The notes below the pieces were generated by a model. That model did no database searches. It was not told where the DNA came from and saw only the letters and a list, made by a program, of their open reading frames with translations. Shown here in pieces: positions 12,290 through 24,515 of a stretch of DNA of 61,950 bases (positions are counted from its first letter, which is position 1; each line of letters begins with the position of its first letter). Made by a program: the position numbers and the translations under genes. The DNA is taken from assembly GCA_032718475.1 (NCBI GenBank), contig JAUCBJ010006654.1, positions 1-61,950 of the forward strand. The letters run 5' to 3'. This DNA comes from Nemertoderma westbladi (lineage: Eukaryota > Xenacoelomorpha > Nemertodermatida > Nemertodermatidae).

Positions 12290-12490
12290 CCGCGGTGAGG
12301 ACCAGCCAGTGCATAATCTTGTTCTTTGGCGGCCTCATGGAGTGAATAAGCATGGTGGACAGCCCATGACTTTCTTAAGACGCATCTTAAAGGAAACTGG
12401 CCTTGAAGATGCGTATGTTCTAGCAAAAATGTCATGGGTGATTGGGAGTTGTGGCGGTGCTATTTTGTCAACAAGCCGGCACAGTATTAT
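12290..12490 (+). pseudogene. 3' end of an RTE-like LINE, sense orientation
   Basis: Plus-strand wording NLVLWRPHGVNKHGGQPMTF and FLRRILKETGLED matches the C terminus of the LINE reverse-transcriptase protein encoded at 48333-50393 (minus) and 54840-55555 (plus). It ends at CAACAAGCCGGCACAG, just before the position of the usual 3' tail. With the oppositely oriented 10657-12289 it forms one rearranged insertion. Confidence 0.75.
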
Positions 12491-12924
12491 TAATATATAT
12501 GTAATATATATATATAATGCATCTGTATTGCAGCATGCCGATTGTAGTGTAGTATTTGATTGAAGAAATATTTATATTTTAGTGACGAAAATGTTGTAAA
12601 AAGCAACTAATTTAGTGGCCAATAAAATTGATGCGATTAAGTTTATGTGATTTGAATGGCAGGTGTCCTGCAAAAATTGTAATTTAAACTTTTTTTATAA
12701 TCTGGACGAACTATAATATTACTGATATGTTACTCGTTTTTTGCTGTATTAGTATACAAACATTTGTAATGTTAATAAACGAAATTTCAGCAGATAGGCC
12801 TGCCTACATACAACTGTAAATTTAACGTATACAGTAGGTAGAGTGTATATATATGTAGGAGAGTTTATAGCAATATATATATATATTTCTTTGATATCTA
12901 CACTGTCTATTCTCTATCATCTTC
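12491..12924. other. 3' flank of the PLAC8-family gene
   Basis: AT-rich sequence with (TA)n runs near 12495-12520 and 12845-12890. It would contain the 3' UTR of the minus-strand PLAC8-family gene. I could not find a convincing AATAAA signal on that strand. Confidence 0.45.
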
Positions 12925-13389
12925 TTATTGCCGAGCAATTAAGTCAATAGGCCTATCATACATCTCCCTGTAACTTTGACATACAACGCACAAGGGGCAC
13001 CAAACCACAACGCAAGTATCTTTGGAACAACTTCCCATAATGCCACGAGCCTCTCGGACTTTCCCCCTGATAAATACGAGTAACCCGATACCTATGCAAG
13101 GGATTATTAGGCCAACAGTCGCACCCCAAAAGTGCGAACAGCAGTTCTCCCCAACCGCTTCCGCGGTCTTTGCGTGAACGTATGGCCAACAGAAATAGGC
13201 CATACAACAAACCGTCAAATTGTCGAAACAACCGCAGAGGGTTTCGTTCCACACACCCGTGTTTGGTATCATTGACTGCACCATCTGCTGCCCCATTGGC
13301 TGCTGTCCCATCTGCTGTCCCATCGGCTGTTGTCCCATCTGCTGTCCATATGGTGGCGGTGATGGTGATGGTGAATATCGTTGTGCCAT
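12925..13389 (-). CDS. PLAC8-family cysteine-rich protein, complete 154-codon frame
   Basis: PLAC8/cornifelin-like proteins are small cysteine-rich proteins associated with membranes or the cell periphery; plant and fungal relatives affect cell size and metal transport, and the animal roles vary. Here an N-terminal Gln/Met/Pro-rich part (about residues 12-40, repeats of GQQMGQQPM) is followed by the family domain. The domain has NETLCGCFDNLTVCCMAYFC, a glycine-rich hydrophobic stretch (ATVGLIIPCIGIGLLVFI) and the diagnostic CVVVWCPLCVVCQSYREM. The length is usual for the family. The frame is uninterrupted, with ATG at 13389 and stop at 12925. That could mean an intronless gene or an expressed retrocopy; I see no poly(A) tail to support the latter. 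A GCGCAGTGCGC palindrome resembling an NRF1 site lies about 60 bp upstream. It is the best intact host gene here. Confidence 0.9.
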   Translation of the reverse strand: MAQRYSPSPSPPPYGQQMGQQPMGQQMGQQPMGQQMVQSMIPNTGVWNETLCGCFDNLTVCCMAYFCWPYVHAKTAEAVGENCCSHFWGATVGLIIPCIGIGLLVFIRGKVREARGIMGSCSKDTCVVVWCPLCVVCQSYREMYDRPIDLIARQ

Positions 13390-13507
13390 GTTCGATCCTT
13401 CGTTATTTAAGTATTATTTTTCAGTTAATAAATAATTAAGAATGCGCAGTGCGCACTCTGTATAACTACTGTAACTATATTCATAGGCTTATTAAAAGGG
13501 TACCTAC

Positions 13508-14620
13508 CAATTAAAGTCATACCAAAATCGATGAAAATTTGACTAAAAAAAATTATATTATACAAATTTAAGTAATGTGACCACAAAAAAAATATTCAAC
13601 ACCAAATAAAATAGAGTCACCCCAAATGAAATTATTCAAATACCAAAACAAATTTTCCAACACCAAAAACAATTATTCAAACACCAAAAACAATTATTCA
13701 ACACCAAAAACAATTATTCAACACAAAAACAATTATTCAACACCAAATAAATAAGTGCTCCCCTAAACCAATTATTCACTTCAAAATAAAGGACAAAAGC
13801 CCCAAAATAAATACAAATTTTCCAAAATAATTACAAATTTCCCCCAAATAATTACAAATTTCCCCAAATTAAATACATTTTCCCTCAAAATAAATACATT
13901 TTCCCCCAAAATAAATACATACATAATCCCCCAAAATAAATAATATTCCCCTAAAATAAATACATATTTTCCCCAAAATAAATACATATTTCCCCAAAAT
14001 AAATGTTCATTCCCCCAAAATAATCAAATATTCTACCAAAATAAACAGACTCTTAGTTACAGACTCTCAGTTGCAGACTATTGTTACGATATTATTATCG
14101 TCGGGTGAGTACAAAACAAAGACCAAAGACCCACCCAAGACTTTACTGCCGTTCTGTACAAAACAAAGAGGTAAAGTCGCAATAGGACCAAAAGAGCGTT
14201 ACGTCTCATTGCCATTTAAAGGAGCAGGTTAGTAAAGGAGCAGGTTACAGTGCCGTGTTGGGGGAACCAAAACAATAAACGAAAGTTAACATATTGAAAC
14301 ATTTTGTTTGATTTATGGAAATAAATAAGTAATGAATTTGTATAATTACATTTTTTTTTTGTTGGGGGAATGCATAATTGTTTTTGGGGGATGGATAATT
14401 GTTTTTGGGGGATGATGGATAATTGTTTTTGGGGGATGAATAATTGTTTTTGGGGATGATTTATTGTTTTGGGGGGATGAATAATTGCTTTTGGTGAGAG
14501 AGATATTCAAAATTGGGGGATGTAAATTGGTGCTACAAAAAAATATATTTGCTGCTAAATAATTATTTTTGGTGTGAAACCATCTAATTTGGGGTGGCAT
14601 TCAATTAGTGGCGATTTAAA
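13508..14620. repeat. Fold-back-like element with A/C-rich and T/G-rich arrays
   Basis: The left arm (13560-14044) is built of short variants such as CACCAAAAACAATTATTCAA and CCCCAAAATAAATACAT. The right arm (14341-14590) reads GGGGGATGAATAATTGTTTTT repeatedly and ends TTTGGGGTGGCATTCAATT, roughly the reverse complement of the left arm. The centre carries the MITE 14103-14300. A second copy of the left arm and centre is at 53596-54480. The open frames here are by-products of the repeats. Confidence 0.7.
14103..14300 (+). mobile_element. MITE copy, right end lost
   Basis: It starts GGGTGAGTACAAAACAAAGA and continues through AAAGAGCGTTACGTC, TGCCATTTAAAGGAGCAGGT and CCAAAACAATAAACGAAAG as in the 3371 copy. 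The right inverted repeat is missing when compared with the equivalent insertion at 54134-54380, which sits in the same host sequence. Confidence 0.8.
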
Positions 14621-16053
14621 AAAAGCTTTAAGATTAGTATTTCATTAAAATATATGGGACTCTTACACTTTGCCGTGCCATTATAGCAATTTTTTGATAT
14701 AATGAAATTATCTTAAAATATTTGTTCTAGAACTAATTTTTATATCATATGAATAGATAATATTTTCTAGAACATTTAAAAAAAGAAACAAAATCTAGCT
14801 AGTATAAAAAATTTATACAAAGATAACATACAATAAAAAATTTAAATAATTAACAAATTAACTAGTGCTTTTTAGTTTCGTTCTAGAACAAAAAATATTT
14901 GTTCTATAACAAAAAGTATTTGTTCTATAACAAAAAGTATTTGTTCTATAACAAAATTGTTATATTAAATGTATAGATAATATGTTCTGGAACATTTTAA
15001 AAATAAAAACAAAAACAAAAATTTTAATTTTTGGACATAAAAAATATCAAAATATACTTTATTGTAGTAAATTTCGACTAAAAATTTCCAAACATTGTCT
15101 GACTACCCATATAATAAACATTGAATTACCTACTGTATATACCCTAATGAAATCTTTCAGCCAACTTTAATTTTGCCTAAATCTATAATGCCAAAAACTA
15201 TAAAAAAGTTCGATGAAAAATGGTGATCAAAGGTGAACGGAACTAGTATAGTATGTGTACAGCAAATTTGGTAGAATCGTTTTATTGGGTTTTATGGCAT
15301 TTTATTATGTTCTAGAACATGTAAACAATATGATATTGTCTTCTGTTTAATAAATATACTTTTGTCTTCTAGAACATTTTTAGTTAAATTGTAGCTAGTG
15401 TTTTTATGTTGCTAATGGATTTTTTACAAGCTTACGTAAGTAATACGGCAGTACATATTTCAAATTTTTAATTTTAATAATGTTCTGGTACATTTTAATA
15501 AAAAAAATTATCATAAACTAGTTAGTAGATAAAATTTGGTGGGGGGTGTACGCATACTGAACCAGTAAAATTAAAATAAAAAAAAAACGAAAATGATATG
15601 GAAAAAATATTTGTTGTCCTGGAACCTCTTTCTAATTTTTTTAAAATAAATGTTTTAATTAGTTTGGTTTTGATATAGTTTAGTCTAATAGAGAATGAGT
15701 CGTATAGAAATCTTCTGGAGGTATTTTTACTCTATATAACACATGTACTTGGTACGTAAACTGCAGATGTTCTAGAATGAACTGCCGTTTAGTAACGCCT
15801 CACTACGAATACATTTATATTTATCATAAATAATTTATCCTTTCAGAAACTAAATGAATCTCAGTAAAAATTTCTAGATACTCAAATCTAGGGATTTTGT
15901 ATTATCAATTTAGTATATCCGACATGTATGGAAATAAATCTGACTGGTTTTTAATTACAACTGTAGAATGGGCTTCGGTTTGAAAAATTTAATATTGTTT
16001 TCTAACACACCGGTGAGAAACGGACAATAATATTGGTTGGTATTATTTCAATT
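14621..16053. other. AT-rich stretch with a cluster of TTCTAGAA-type palindromes
   Basis: No gene seen. Palindromes GTTCTAGAAC or close variants occur about ten times between 14715 and 15780, among them 14880, 14990, 15310, 15370 and 15770. Three tandem copies of a ~21-bp unit (AAAAAGTATTTGTTCTATAAC) lie at 14888-14953. TTCNNGAA is the core of heat-shock elements, but the function here is unproven. Confidence 0.5.
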
Positions 16054-16454
16054 GTGGGGCGAGCCTCGAAGTGAGCGAAGCCTTAGCATAGGGTTTCCTA
16101 CCATTAACGAGTTGTCTGTCGTCGTATAATTTTTGATCGCTAATAACTCGGTCATTCCTTGATGAAATTAAACCAAACTTAGTGCGCATGTAATCCGTCA
16201 AAAGATTAGAAAGAATATGAAGTTTGGTGAAAAATCGCTCAGTCTGTCTGTCTGTTACGCTTTTTTATAAAAACCGCAAAACGTCGGACAATCGTTGATG
16301 AAATTAAAAGCGAACTTGGTCAACATGTAGGCTATTACAATAATCTTCTACACTCAAACAATGTGAAATTTATTAAATTTGTAATAGAATCGCCCAATTG
16401 TAATTTGAATCTCATAACTTAACCTCGTGCTGCGCGAAAGCCCTACGAACGTGG
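16054..16454. repeat. Second copy of the GTGGGGCGAGCC dispersed repeat
   Basis: It starts GTGGGGCGAGCCTCGAAGTG and ends CCTCGTGCTGCGCGAAAGCC followed by CTACGAACGTGG, like the ends of 7984-9540, but is only 401 bp. The interior has two diverged copies of a TTGATGAAATTAAA motif. Confidence 0.6.
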
Positions 16455-17439
16455 TATGTTGTTGCACACAGGACTAACTACTGTACAACCCAGTAAAGGG
16501 TGACAGTAAATTGGCACGCCCGTTTATATAAAATGATGATGAAAAAAATAACAAACACAATAAAAACATGACATCAAGGTAGTTTATCAAAGTGTACGGT
16601 AGTTAATGTAGTTAGTTAGATTACAATAAGAACTCGGCAGCAGAGGTAGCTGATACACGACACACTTCAAGGCCAGGATAGGCAAGAAAGGGGCAGCTGA
16701 GACACTTCAAGGTTAATACGCTGCGTATTTGACTACGCAGCGTTGGATGCATCTACAGTAGTAACAACAGGCTTGAATGCTTGAACAACTTGAATGCTCT
16801 ATAGTTTCTCTGGGAGGATCTCATTCATAATTTTAAGGTCAAAATGCTATTCAATTTCAGTACGATACAATATTATTAACTAATCAATAATAATATTATA
16901 CGAAACACAAAATAGCACAAACGGTAAATCTAATAGATAAACCTAACATAGTTTTTATCATTTACAGATATAAAGCGTCTAACAATATGGTTAGTACACG
17001 TTCTTTGGGCCTTCGAGCAGCATGAGGCACAGTTAAAGAGATATTATTTTCCGAAATTTCAATAAATTTGTAGAATTTCATAAACTTTCCTTAAAATTCG
17101 CGAGATTTTGATTTTATAGTTATGATTGCAGGCGTGGAATTTGCCCATCGCCTATCCTATTTGTCAAATACCAGTAAGTTAGTAGTACCTGGTTCCCATA
17201 GCAACGGACTTAGGAAAAAGTCTATGTATTTCAAGTCAATATTTATTACTGTACTCTATTTGTAGGAAAACTGTAATAGATATAAACTTGAGGTTTCTCC
17301 ACTCAACTATAAGGTCCATAGCAGAGCCTATAGAGGTTAAATAGAAAATCCAGTTACCTTGGCAACCGGGATAAACAGATGTTAAAATTTATAAAATGTT
17401 AATTTGACGCCTAAGATTAATGTGTTATGACTTGGGACC
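16455..17439. other. Non-coding flank of BEL element A
   Basis: No coding or RNA gene recognised. The last 15 bases before the LTR (TTATGACTTGGGACC) recur at 30171-30185, which may be chance or shared repeat sequence. Confidence 0.45.
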
Positions 17440-18552
17440 TGTAAAAGCTTTTGCGGACATAACAAGTCATTTTTACGCAATGCGCAGAATACTCTAAAAT
17501 AGCCCTAAAATTGTTCAACTACGCGTCGGACAGAAATTAGAACCAAGATGACGAAATCTGTCAGCTGATTCTTTGTGTACGTGGAGATCTCTTTGTTCAA
17601 GCTTATTCAGCCAATCAGAGCAATCTTCCTAGTTATGCCAGTAGAGACCTACCTGAGGAAACTAGCGCATGCGCATTTAGTTATCGTTTTTCTGAGAATT
17701 AGATTCCTCTCAGAATTCTGTACTAAGTACGGTCGTTTCAGACTTTGGCCCAAGAACATCTGATGGCCTTATTTATAAGAATGTAAATCTATTAACATCT
17801 CACACATCTCAATACGACCAAACTGAACTTCATGAACACATACTGACTGTTCACCGCACTGTTTTAATGCTGTTTTATATTGTGTTAATTGCTGTTTATA
17901 TTAATGGATGTTATATTTGGAGAATACCGATAAATAATCGTAAACCCCCTCAATCTTCTTGATTAATGAGGTAAGCGGAGAAAGAGTTTACCGGTAGCAA
18001 CTGTGACTCAAATTATAGTGGTTTTTGTGTGTATTAAATGCTATTTCATAATCCCTACGTGTGTCAGTTGCAATCCTCCTTATATATGATCAAAATCAGT
18101 GACGGTCGGGATATTAGTGTGAATTAGTGTAAATTAGTGTGAAGTCGGGTGAAGTCGTGGGAAGGTTAATAAAGCATCTCCTAAAGAATGCGCTATTTAC
18201 GAAACTCAGTGGCCATCTAGTTGTGATTAGTGTAAGTCATAACTCTGTTTTTATACTTAAAGTGCCACGTCCCAAAGGAACTGTTAATATTTCCCCGAAA
18301 ATAAATATAGTTGTCAGAGATTACATAGTAGCGATCAATCGAATAATACAAAGTAGCCTACACCGCAATAACTTCCTAGGGTACCCGAATCCAGTCTCCC
18401 ACACCGTGGTCATACGTCCGCGGTGATCCGTCGATCCGTGGATCAGCGGACTGGCTTCGGCAGATGTAACTTCAGTACACCGGGTAATTTGTAAGGGCCA
18501 AGGTCGATTCATAATCAAAAGGACAATTAAAATTGGCAGGTGAAACGAATGT
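17440..18552 (+). repeat. Element A 5' LTR, 3' end deleted
   Basis: It begins TGTAAAAGCTTTTGCGG and follows the LTR of 47095-48197 until GGCAGGTGAAAC near 18550. The final stretch ending GCGCGAACA and about 360 bp of leader present in element B are absent. It keeps the donor-like GAGGTAAG near 17968-17975. Confidence 0.8.
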
Positions 18553-20012
18553 TGTCTAACTGTTGTTAGGTCTGAGGCGATTGCAGTGTATGTAGAGTGT
18601 CTGTCCAATAAAGTGCTAGTTAGGAAGGTGGAGGCATCCAGTGCTGTAAGGTAAATCCTCCACGAAAGAATAAGTCGTACTACGTAGTTAGAACGCTTAC
18701 TAACTAACCATTTCGGAGATTGCATATACTGTAGTTTATTTAGGCTTGACAGTAGTCTGCCAGCATTTGGTCTGTGTTTTATTTAAATAGTCTGTACGGG
18801 TAGCGTAATATTTATTATTCAGAGTTTATGCAAGTATTTGCAACCTTCATCTCCCCAAGTTTATCCCTTACAATAATTATGCTTGTTATGCATACCGTTA
18901 TAGTTAAATTAACCCCGGTACTACTTCAGGACTGCTTGGCGTAGGACAGACTGGTGATTTTGTGCTCCGGTCACTCCAGCAGATACCGTGGTTCTTTTGG
19001 CTGTTCACGTATATCTAACTGCTAGTTATATGTTGTATAAGTACTTGTACCTAATTTAGGGTTTAGAGTACAGTGCTTTCATGAAAGTAATTTAGTGTGT
19101 AGGCAGTATATTTGTGTTGTAACGTGGTTAATAGGTTGTGGACGTGGTCTGGTTGGCTTTGATAATTAACCTCTAGGTATAGGACACTCTGGGTACATAA
19201 TGTAGTGCTTATAGTTTAAGACTATAAGCCGTCAGACAGTGGCATTTCCTTATCTGGATAACGCAACGTACTTAATACTACTTTATTGGTTTCAAATACC
19301 GTAATTTCCTGTCAGTTTGTAAGAACCAGAAATTCTAACTCCTTTTTAGTCTGGTTAGTAAATTTCTTGTTAAATTACCCTAAAAAATTGTACGTATAAC
19401 TTGTTTATTGTTTATTTAGAGATTGTGTAATCTCAACCCGATACGTAAGTAATTTGTAGTGATAAGTAACTTAGTTAAGTAGAATTATCAGTATTAGTGT
19501 CTAACAAGTAGCACTGTGTAGTGACTTCTTACTCAGAAATAATAACATTTATTTCAAATATTGTCAAAACCCATTACGGGTATATATATATATATATATT
19601 TATAAATTAATTCAATCAGATTTATATAATAATAGGCCTGTTATACACCAATTAGGTCTTAATATCTGTTGAACTACTGCTTAATATCAGTAATAAAGTA
19701 AAGGGAAGTAATTCCTAAAATTTGGAAAATCAGTTATTATTAAATAATTGACATTACCGGTATTTACAGTAAGCTTATTATATTTATATAAATTAGGCTA
19801 AACTTATATACCGGTATTCTGTGACTGATCCTAGTCTGTAATAATACTGATATATATACTATAGGTGTATACCGGTATTCTAATATTAGATATATACCAC
19901 GTTACATTGAGTAGCAATATTGGTAACTACTAGACTGACAGTGGATACTGATTTCCCCTAGACTTGCTTTAACTGTTATTATAGTAGTAGGCATTCAACT
20001 GTAAAATAAATT
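18553..20012 (+). other. Element A untranslated leader
   Basis: This has no open gene but aligns over most of its length with 32090-33693 of element B, including GATTTTGTGCTCCGGTCACT, CCAGCAGATACCGTGGTTCT and several TATACCGGTATTC blocks just before gag. A 1.5-2-kb leader is unusually long for a BEL element and could hold packaging or translation signals. Confidence 0.7.
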
Positions 20013-22331
20013 ATGTCTGACACAAAACAAACACTGTCAGATAGTCTCTCAGAAAGAACGATCTGTGACAAAGATCAAAGTATGGAACATCCCAGACCGA
20101 AGTCTAAGTCCCCTCCTACTGTAAGAAAAGTCATCCCTACAGTAGTGGTATCGGACCCTAGGCTAGTAAAGCACCATAGGTCTATTATAGGCACTAGGGC
20201 TCAAGTTAAGCGAGACCAAGCGATGGCTGCCAAACAACAACAGTACCCGAACCGAGAACTTATTTCTCAACTGCGTAGTAACTCTAGTTCCGACACCGAG
20301 GAGTTAACGCCCGAGATCGGAACAAGGATGGAAGAAGTGGTTTATCCAGACCCACTTCTAATTCTTCCTGGAGCAGTGCTCACTAGAGTACTTATAGCTG
20401 TAGAAGAACATCAAGCGGATTGGATGAGAAATAAGAGATCGACCAGGGACAGTTATGCAGGATACCCGATGGAAGAACTAAGGTCTATTGTAGAGACTCA
20501 ATGGAACTTCCCCGGACCCGGACTCCCGTTTAACTTATCGGAAGCTGCCTGGGAAGACTTATACCAAATCAAATGGGGGTAGTGAGGGACACCCGAGATC
20601 CCGCTGTATGGAAGAGGTCAGCAGCAGGATATGTCCAGGGATTCTTCAACTCCTTGGAACGACTAGAAGCACATTTATTTCAACAACGACAGGGACCTCA
20701 AGAGCAGGGAGAGCTGCTTTACCAAGTGAGATAACGTATCTTGAGGATCAGATTAATCCTTTCAGCCTTTGAAGAGGCCTCAAGAGAAGTCAAGACACGT
20801 CGTTGCAGGTGGCTGTAAAGACTTGGTTCCAACGAGTGAATGCTAAAGTCCAGGGAACAACCCAGTGGAAGGTTCAGCTAACTGAACGCATAACCCACGG
20901 AGAATCAACCGATGCAACCTTTTCTCATGTGGAAGGCGAGGCGGTATCCGAAAAACCTCAGAAGAAGGATGCTATTGACATCTATCTGTCGGATTATCAA
21001 CGATTTATAGGTGACAAAGAGCTAAGGAGACGTCTAGCGGGACTTCACCCCAATAGTGAAGGAGCCAAATTCATTTTGGACTCTTTAGATGCGGAGATAT
21101 TAGCTTCGGAGCAGGCTAAATTTGATGAAAGCATTCTCATCGCAATGGACAAATATGAACAAATAAAGAAAAGACAAATAGAAGACCGAAAGGTAGCAGC
21201 AGCAGCGGCAGCGGCAGAAGCTGAAAGAAAATCAGCAGCGGCAGCGGCAGCAGCAGAAGCTGAAAGAAAAGCGGCAGCAGCAGCGGCAGTGGCAGAAGCA
21301 GAACGGAGGGCATCTGAAGCGACAGCCCAACAAGAGTTAGAGAACCTTCAGGCGAAACCAGATTATTTAAATAAACAAAGAGCAGCTACTCAGATGCAAC
21401 TACTGAGTCGATCTACTCCCAGAAGACAGGGATTTACCTCCTCGGATGAAGGTGATACAACTGATCCCGAGGGTAAAGGTAATAAATCTCGTTCAAACGG
21501 ACGTAGAAGAGCGCCCCACAGGCATCAGTTACCTAACTTACCCCCTGCGGTGAGAAGGGAATTAGCTAATGTAGACTTAAGTAATAGAGAGCCAACAGCC
21601 CAAATTATAAGAGTAGAAAGACTCCCTACTATAGTAGATGAGCCAGAAATAATTAGGCCTGTTAGCGAAGCCACTCCCTAGGTAGGTTAGAGCTGCAAGA
21701 AGTACAGCAAAATATCGCTCTCGAGCGCAATAAATTAGTAAATATACAAATGGGTATACCACCACCCTCTGTAACAATGTGTCAGCCCATTAGGTCTGAA
21801 GTATTTCATGCGCAAGGTGTGGAGCCTACACGCATCTATACTGCTAGCGAAGTAGAAACTCTGATAGTAAACCCTATTAATGGTATTAATAAGCCTGTTG
21901 ATAATGATATCCCATACAGATCTGATAATAATCCGAGAAATTTATATACCGATAATTCGATATTAAATAATACGATGGCTCAAGAAAGTTTTACACGTCA
22001 GATGGCTAGAATGGAAGCCCGTCAAGCGGTAAAGGTGGGAGAGATCGTCAAGTTCAATGGAGAGGAGATGAAATGGTTACCTTTTAATGAATATTACAAA
22101 GATAACATACAGAACTCTGTACTATCCAACGGAGAGAAACTACGATTCCTCATCCAGTGCTTGGAAGGACCTCCCAAGTTGATGGCATTAAAGTTTATTG
22201 GACATCCAGACGGATTGAGACAAGTTTGGGATACGCTAAACATCAGGTATGGTAATAGGACTAACATAGCTAGATATCTGTATGCGAAATTAGTACGCCC
22301 CAAAAGTTTCTTAGCAGTGAAGAATTCTTAA
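20013..22331 (+). pseudogene. Element A gag (BEL/Pao), decayed
   Basis: Gag forms the particle that packages element RNA. Three open pieces (20013-20582, 20803-21681, 21750-22331) align in order with the element B gag, starting MSDTKQTLSDSLSERTICDK. Breaks are a frameshift after DLYQIKWG, a stop in the next segment (QVR then TAA), a deletion of the coiled-coil region near 21681-21750 and a ~630-bp deletion at about 22318 that removes the C-terminal half of gag. Piece two has an alanine-rich tract of AERKAAAA-type repeats (21190-21310). The start was chosen because element B begins at the same codon. Confidence 0.85.
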
Positions 22332-23203
22332 AGAAAACATTAAAGGATGGACGTGATGTCATGTGGGATAAACGGTTGTGCTATAACTGCCTCAGGCAAG
22401 GACATCAACGAAAAACCTGTTACTCAGACGCGAGGTGTGCTAAGTGCGGCACGAAACATCATAATTTTGCTGCACACCGAATTTGATAGTACCCGGACGA
22501 GTCAGGTAAGTGAGCCCGGACTACATGTCCAATTCAGTGATGTGAACAACACTGACCACAGTTCGGAGATGGAAGGATTCTACACTGATAAATTTTCAGA
22601 CGAAAATGAATCCTGTTATATGATCAACACAACCGTATATCGAGCGCTTACGTATGAGACCGAGACAGAGGGAGAGGAACCCCGATTGTCTATTCTGGAC
22701 TGACAGCTCTCATGGAAAGCGCCAACATCATCTGTCGGTATCCAAGAGTTTCCCGTGGTGCAACTGAGGGTGCATGGAATAGGGAAGAGCTTAATAGTGA
22801 ACGCCCTCCTTGACTCCGGCAGTACAGGCACCTTTATAGACAAAGACCTAGCCGAAGATATCTTTGTTGGTCAACCAAAGTTCCGGACCAAACTGAACCT
22901 TTCCGGAATTATGCAGGTTTGGAAATCCACGGTTGCAACCGATTACTATGTGGGTTTGTTGTCCACTCCCCAGGATGAGCTAGGTGAAAATAGTGTAAGG
23001 TCAGTTAAGATGGTGGCGATAAAGAACTTTGCTACTAGCCAAGTGGAGCCTTACAACTGGGATGAAGATCATTTTACCCAGCAATACAACATACCTAGAT
23101 TCAGTACCGATTATCCAGGGGTACAGATATTACTTGGCCAAAATGCGCACAAGGCGCTGGAGACAATAGAAAAACAGCCTGCTCGACCGTGACCACTCCA
23201 GAC
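22332..23203 (+). pseudogene. Element A zinc knuckles and aspartic protease
   Basis: After the gag deletion the frame resumes at LKDGRDVMWDKRLCYNCLRQ, a BEL-type CCHC knuckle that binds element RNA. A retropepsin-like protease follows, with the active-site motif DSGS (22812-22823) in ALLDSGSTGTFIDKDLAEDI. The protease region ends at a TGA (about 23190) where element B stays open. The frame also shifts between knuckle and protease. The arrangement gag-knuckle-protease-RT is typical for BEL/Pao. It is not functional as it stands. Confidence 0.85.
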
Positions 23204-24515
23204 CTATGCGGGAAGGGTACTTCACTGGACCTTCCCACAGAACTTTACAAGAAATACTCCCGAGCGAACAAGTCCATCAGGTAAATGAATGGGAGGAAGA
23301 TATAAGTGAAGAAGAAATCCCAGCTGAGGAAACCCCATACTCCTCAGATAACGACGATATACATCATTTATATGACGAGGAAAATACCATTGAACTCCTC
23401 ACTGAGAATCAAACTTGGTTAAACCAAGTTGACTTGTGTAACCTTATCAGTCAAAAGAGCAAACAATTGACTTATGACGATGAATTAAATGAAGCAGTAG
23501 AGCAGTACAATAGTAAAGTACACGATGAACACACAGTACGATTCTTTACTCAAGAAGCCGCAGAGCCTAATTCCTACCACAAAGTGTTATCGGTCGAGGA
23601 AGAGAGAGCCAAGCAGATTCAGGAAACGACCACACGTTATCGGAAAGATGAAGGTCGTTATGAGATTGTCTGCCGTTCCGACAGAGAGAACCCAGCTTTG
23701 TGAATAACCGACCTTTAGCGGAAAAAAGAATCGCACAACTGCATCGGCGTTTGACGGCTAATGATCGAGCCAAAGAAATGTATAAAACTCAATTAAAGAA
23801 GTTTATAGACAAGGGATACGCGGAGCGAGTTCCAGAAGAAACACCCATAATGGAGAGAACGTATTATTTGACACCTCATTATGTTCCCAAGCCCGGTAAA
23901 CCAAACGAAGTCCGGGTAGTGTTTGACGGCTCTGCCCTTTATATGGGACAATCCCTAAATTTGGAACTGTTGCCGGGACCCAACTTACTTCAATCTTTGT
24001 TGGGAATATTACTACGACTGCGGCAATATTCGATCCCCTTAGCTTCGGACATTGAAGGCATGTTTCTACAAGTTAAAGCTTTAGCTAGGGATCGAGACAG
24101 CCTACGATTTCTGTGGTGGCCTGAAGGAGACTTCAACCGAAAACCGGTATAGTACTGGATGACAATCCAGGCTTTCGGGATCATCTTGAGCCCCTCGAAC
24201 GCTTGTTCGGTAGTGCGTACCACTGCCAATGACAACAGAGACGCCTTCTCTAAAGCGGTTATCGACAACATCAAAAGGGATATTTACATGGACGACAATT
24301 TAAAGTCCCTCCCATCAGTGGAAGAAGCAATCGATGTTGCCAAGGGAACGGTAGAGTGCTTACAACGAAGTGGATTTCGCCTAACCAAATTCACTAGTAA
24401 CTCCCGTGAGTTCCTGGAATCGATCCCAGTAGAATATCGAGGTGTTAAAGACCTTGACCTCATTAAGGACGATCTTCCAGAAACCAAGACTCTTGGATTA
24501 AAATTGTGTATCTGA
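23204..24515 (+). pseudogene. Element A reverse transcriptase, broken; RNase H missing
   Basis: The RT copies element RNA to DNA. Pieces at 23206-23703, 23700-24152 and 24159-24515 cover the linker, the fingers/palm (VPKPGKPNEVRVVFDGSA, PLASDIEGMFLQV) and the active site YMDD at 24285-24296. Family members usually have YVDD or similar, so the catalytic pair is intact. A frameshift near 23665 and a TAG near 24150 interrupt it. At 24508 the sequence jumps from the end of RT straight to the integrase N-terminal region, so the RNase H domain is deleted. Element B keeps an RNase H tail, so the two copies have partly complementary losses. Confidence 0.85.

Noticed and set aside
13781-13987. Frame rich in FILGENVF-like repeats, also at 53800-54033
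   Set aside because: Translation of the A/C-rich tandem array in all frames; not a gene.
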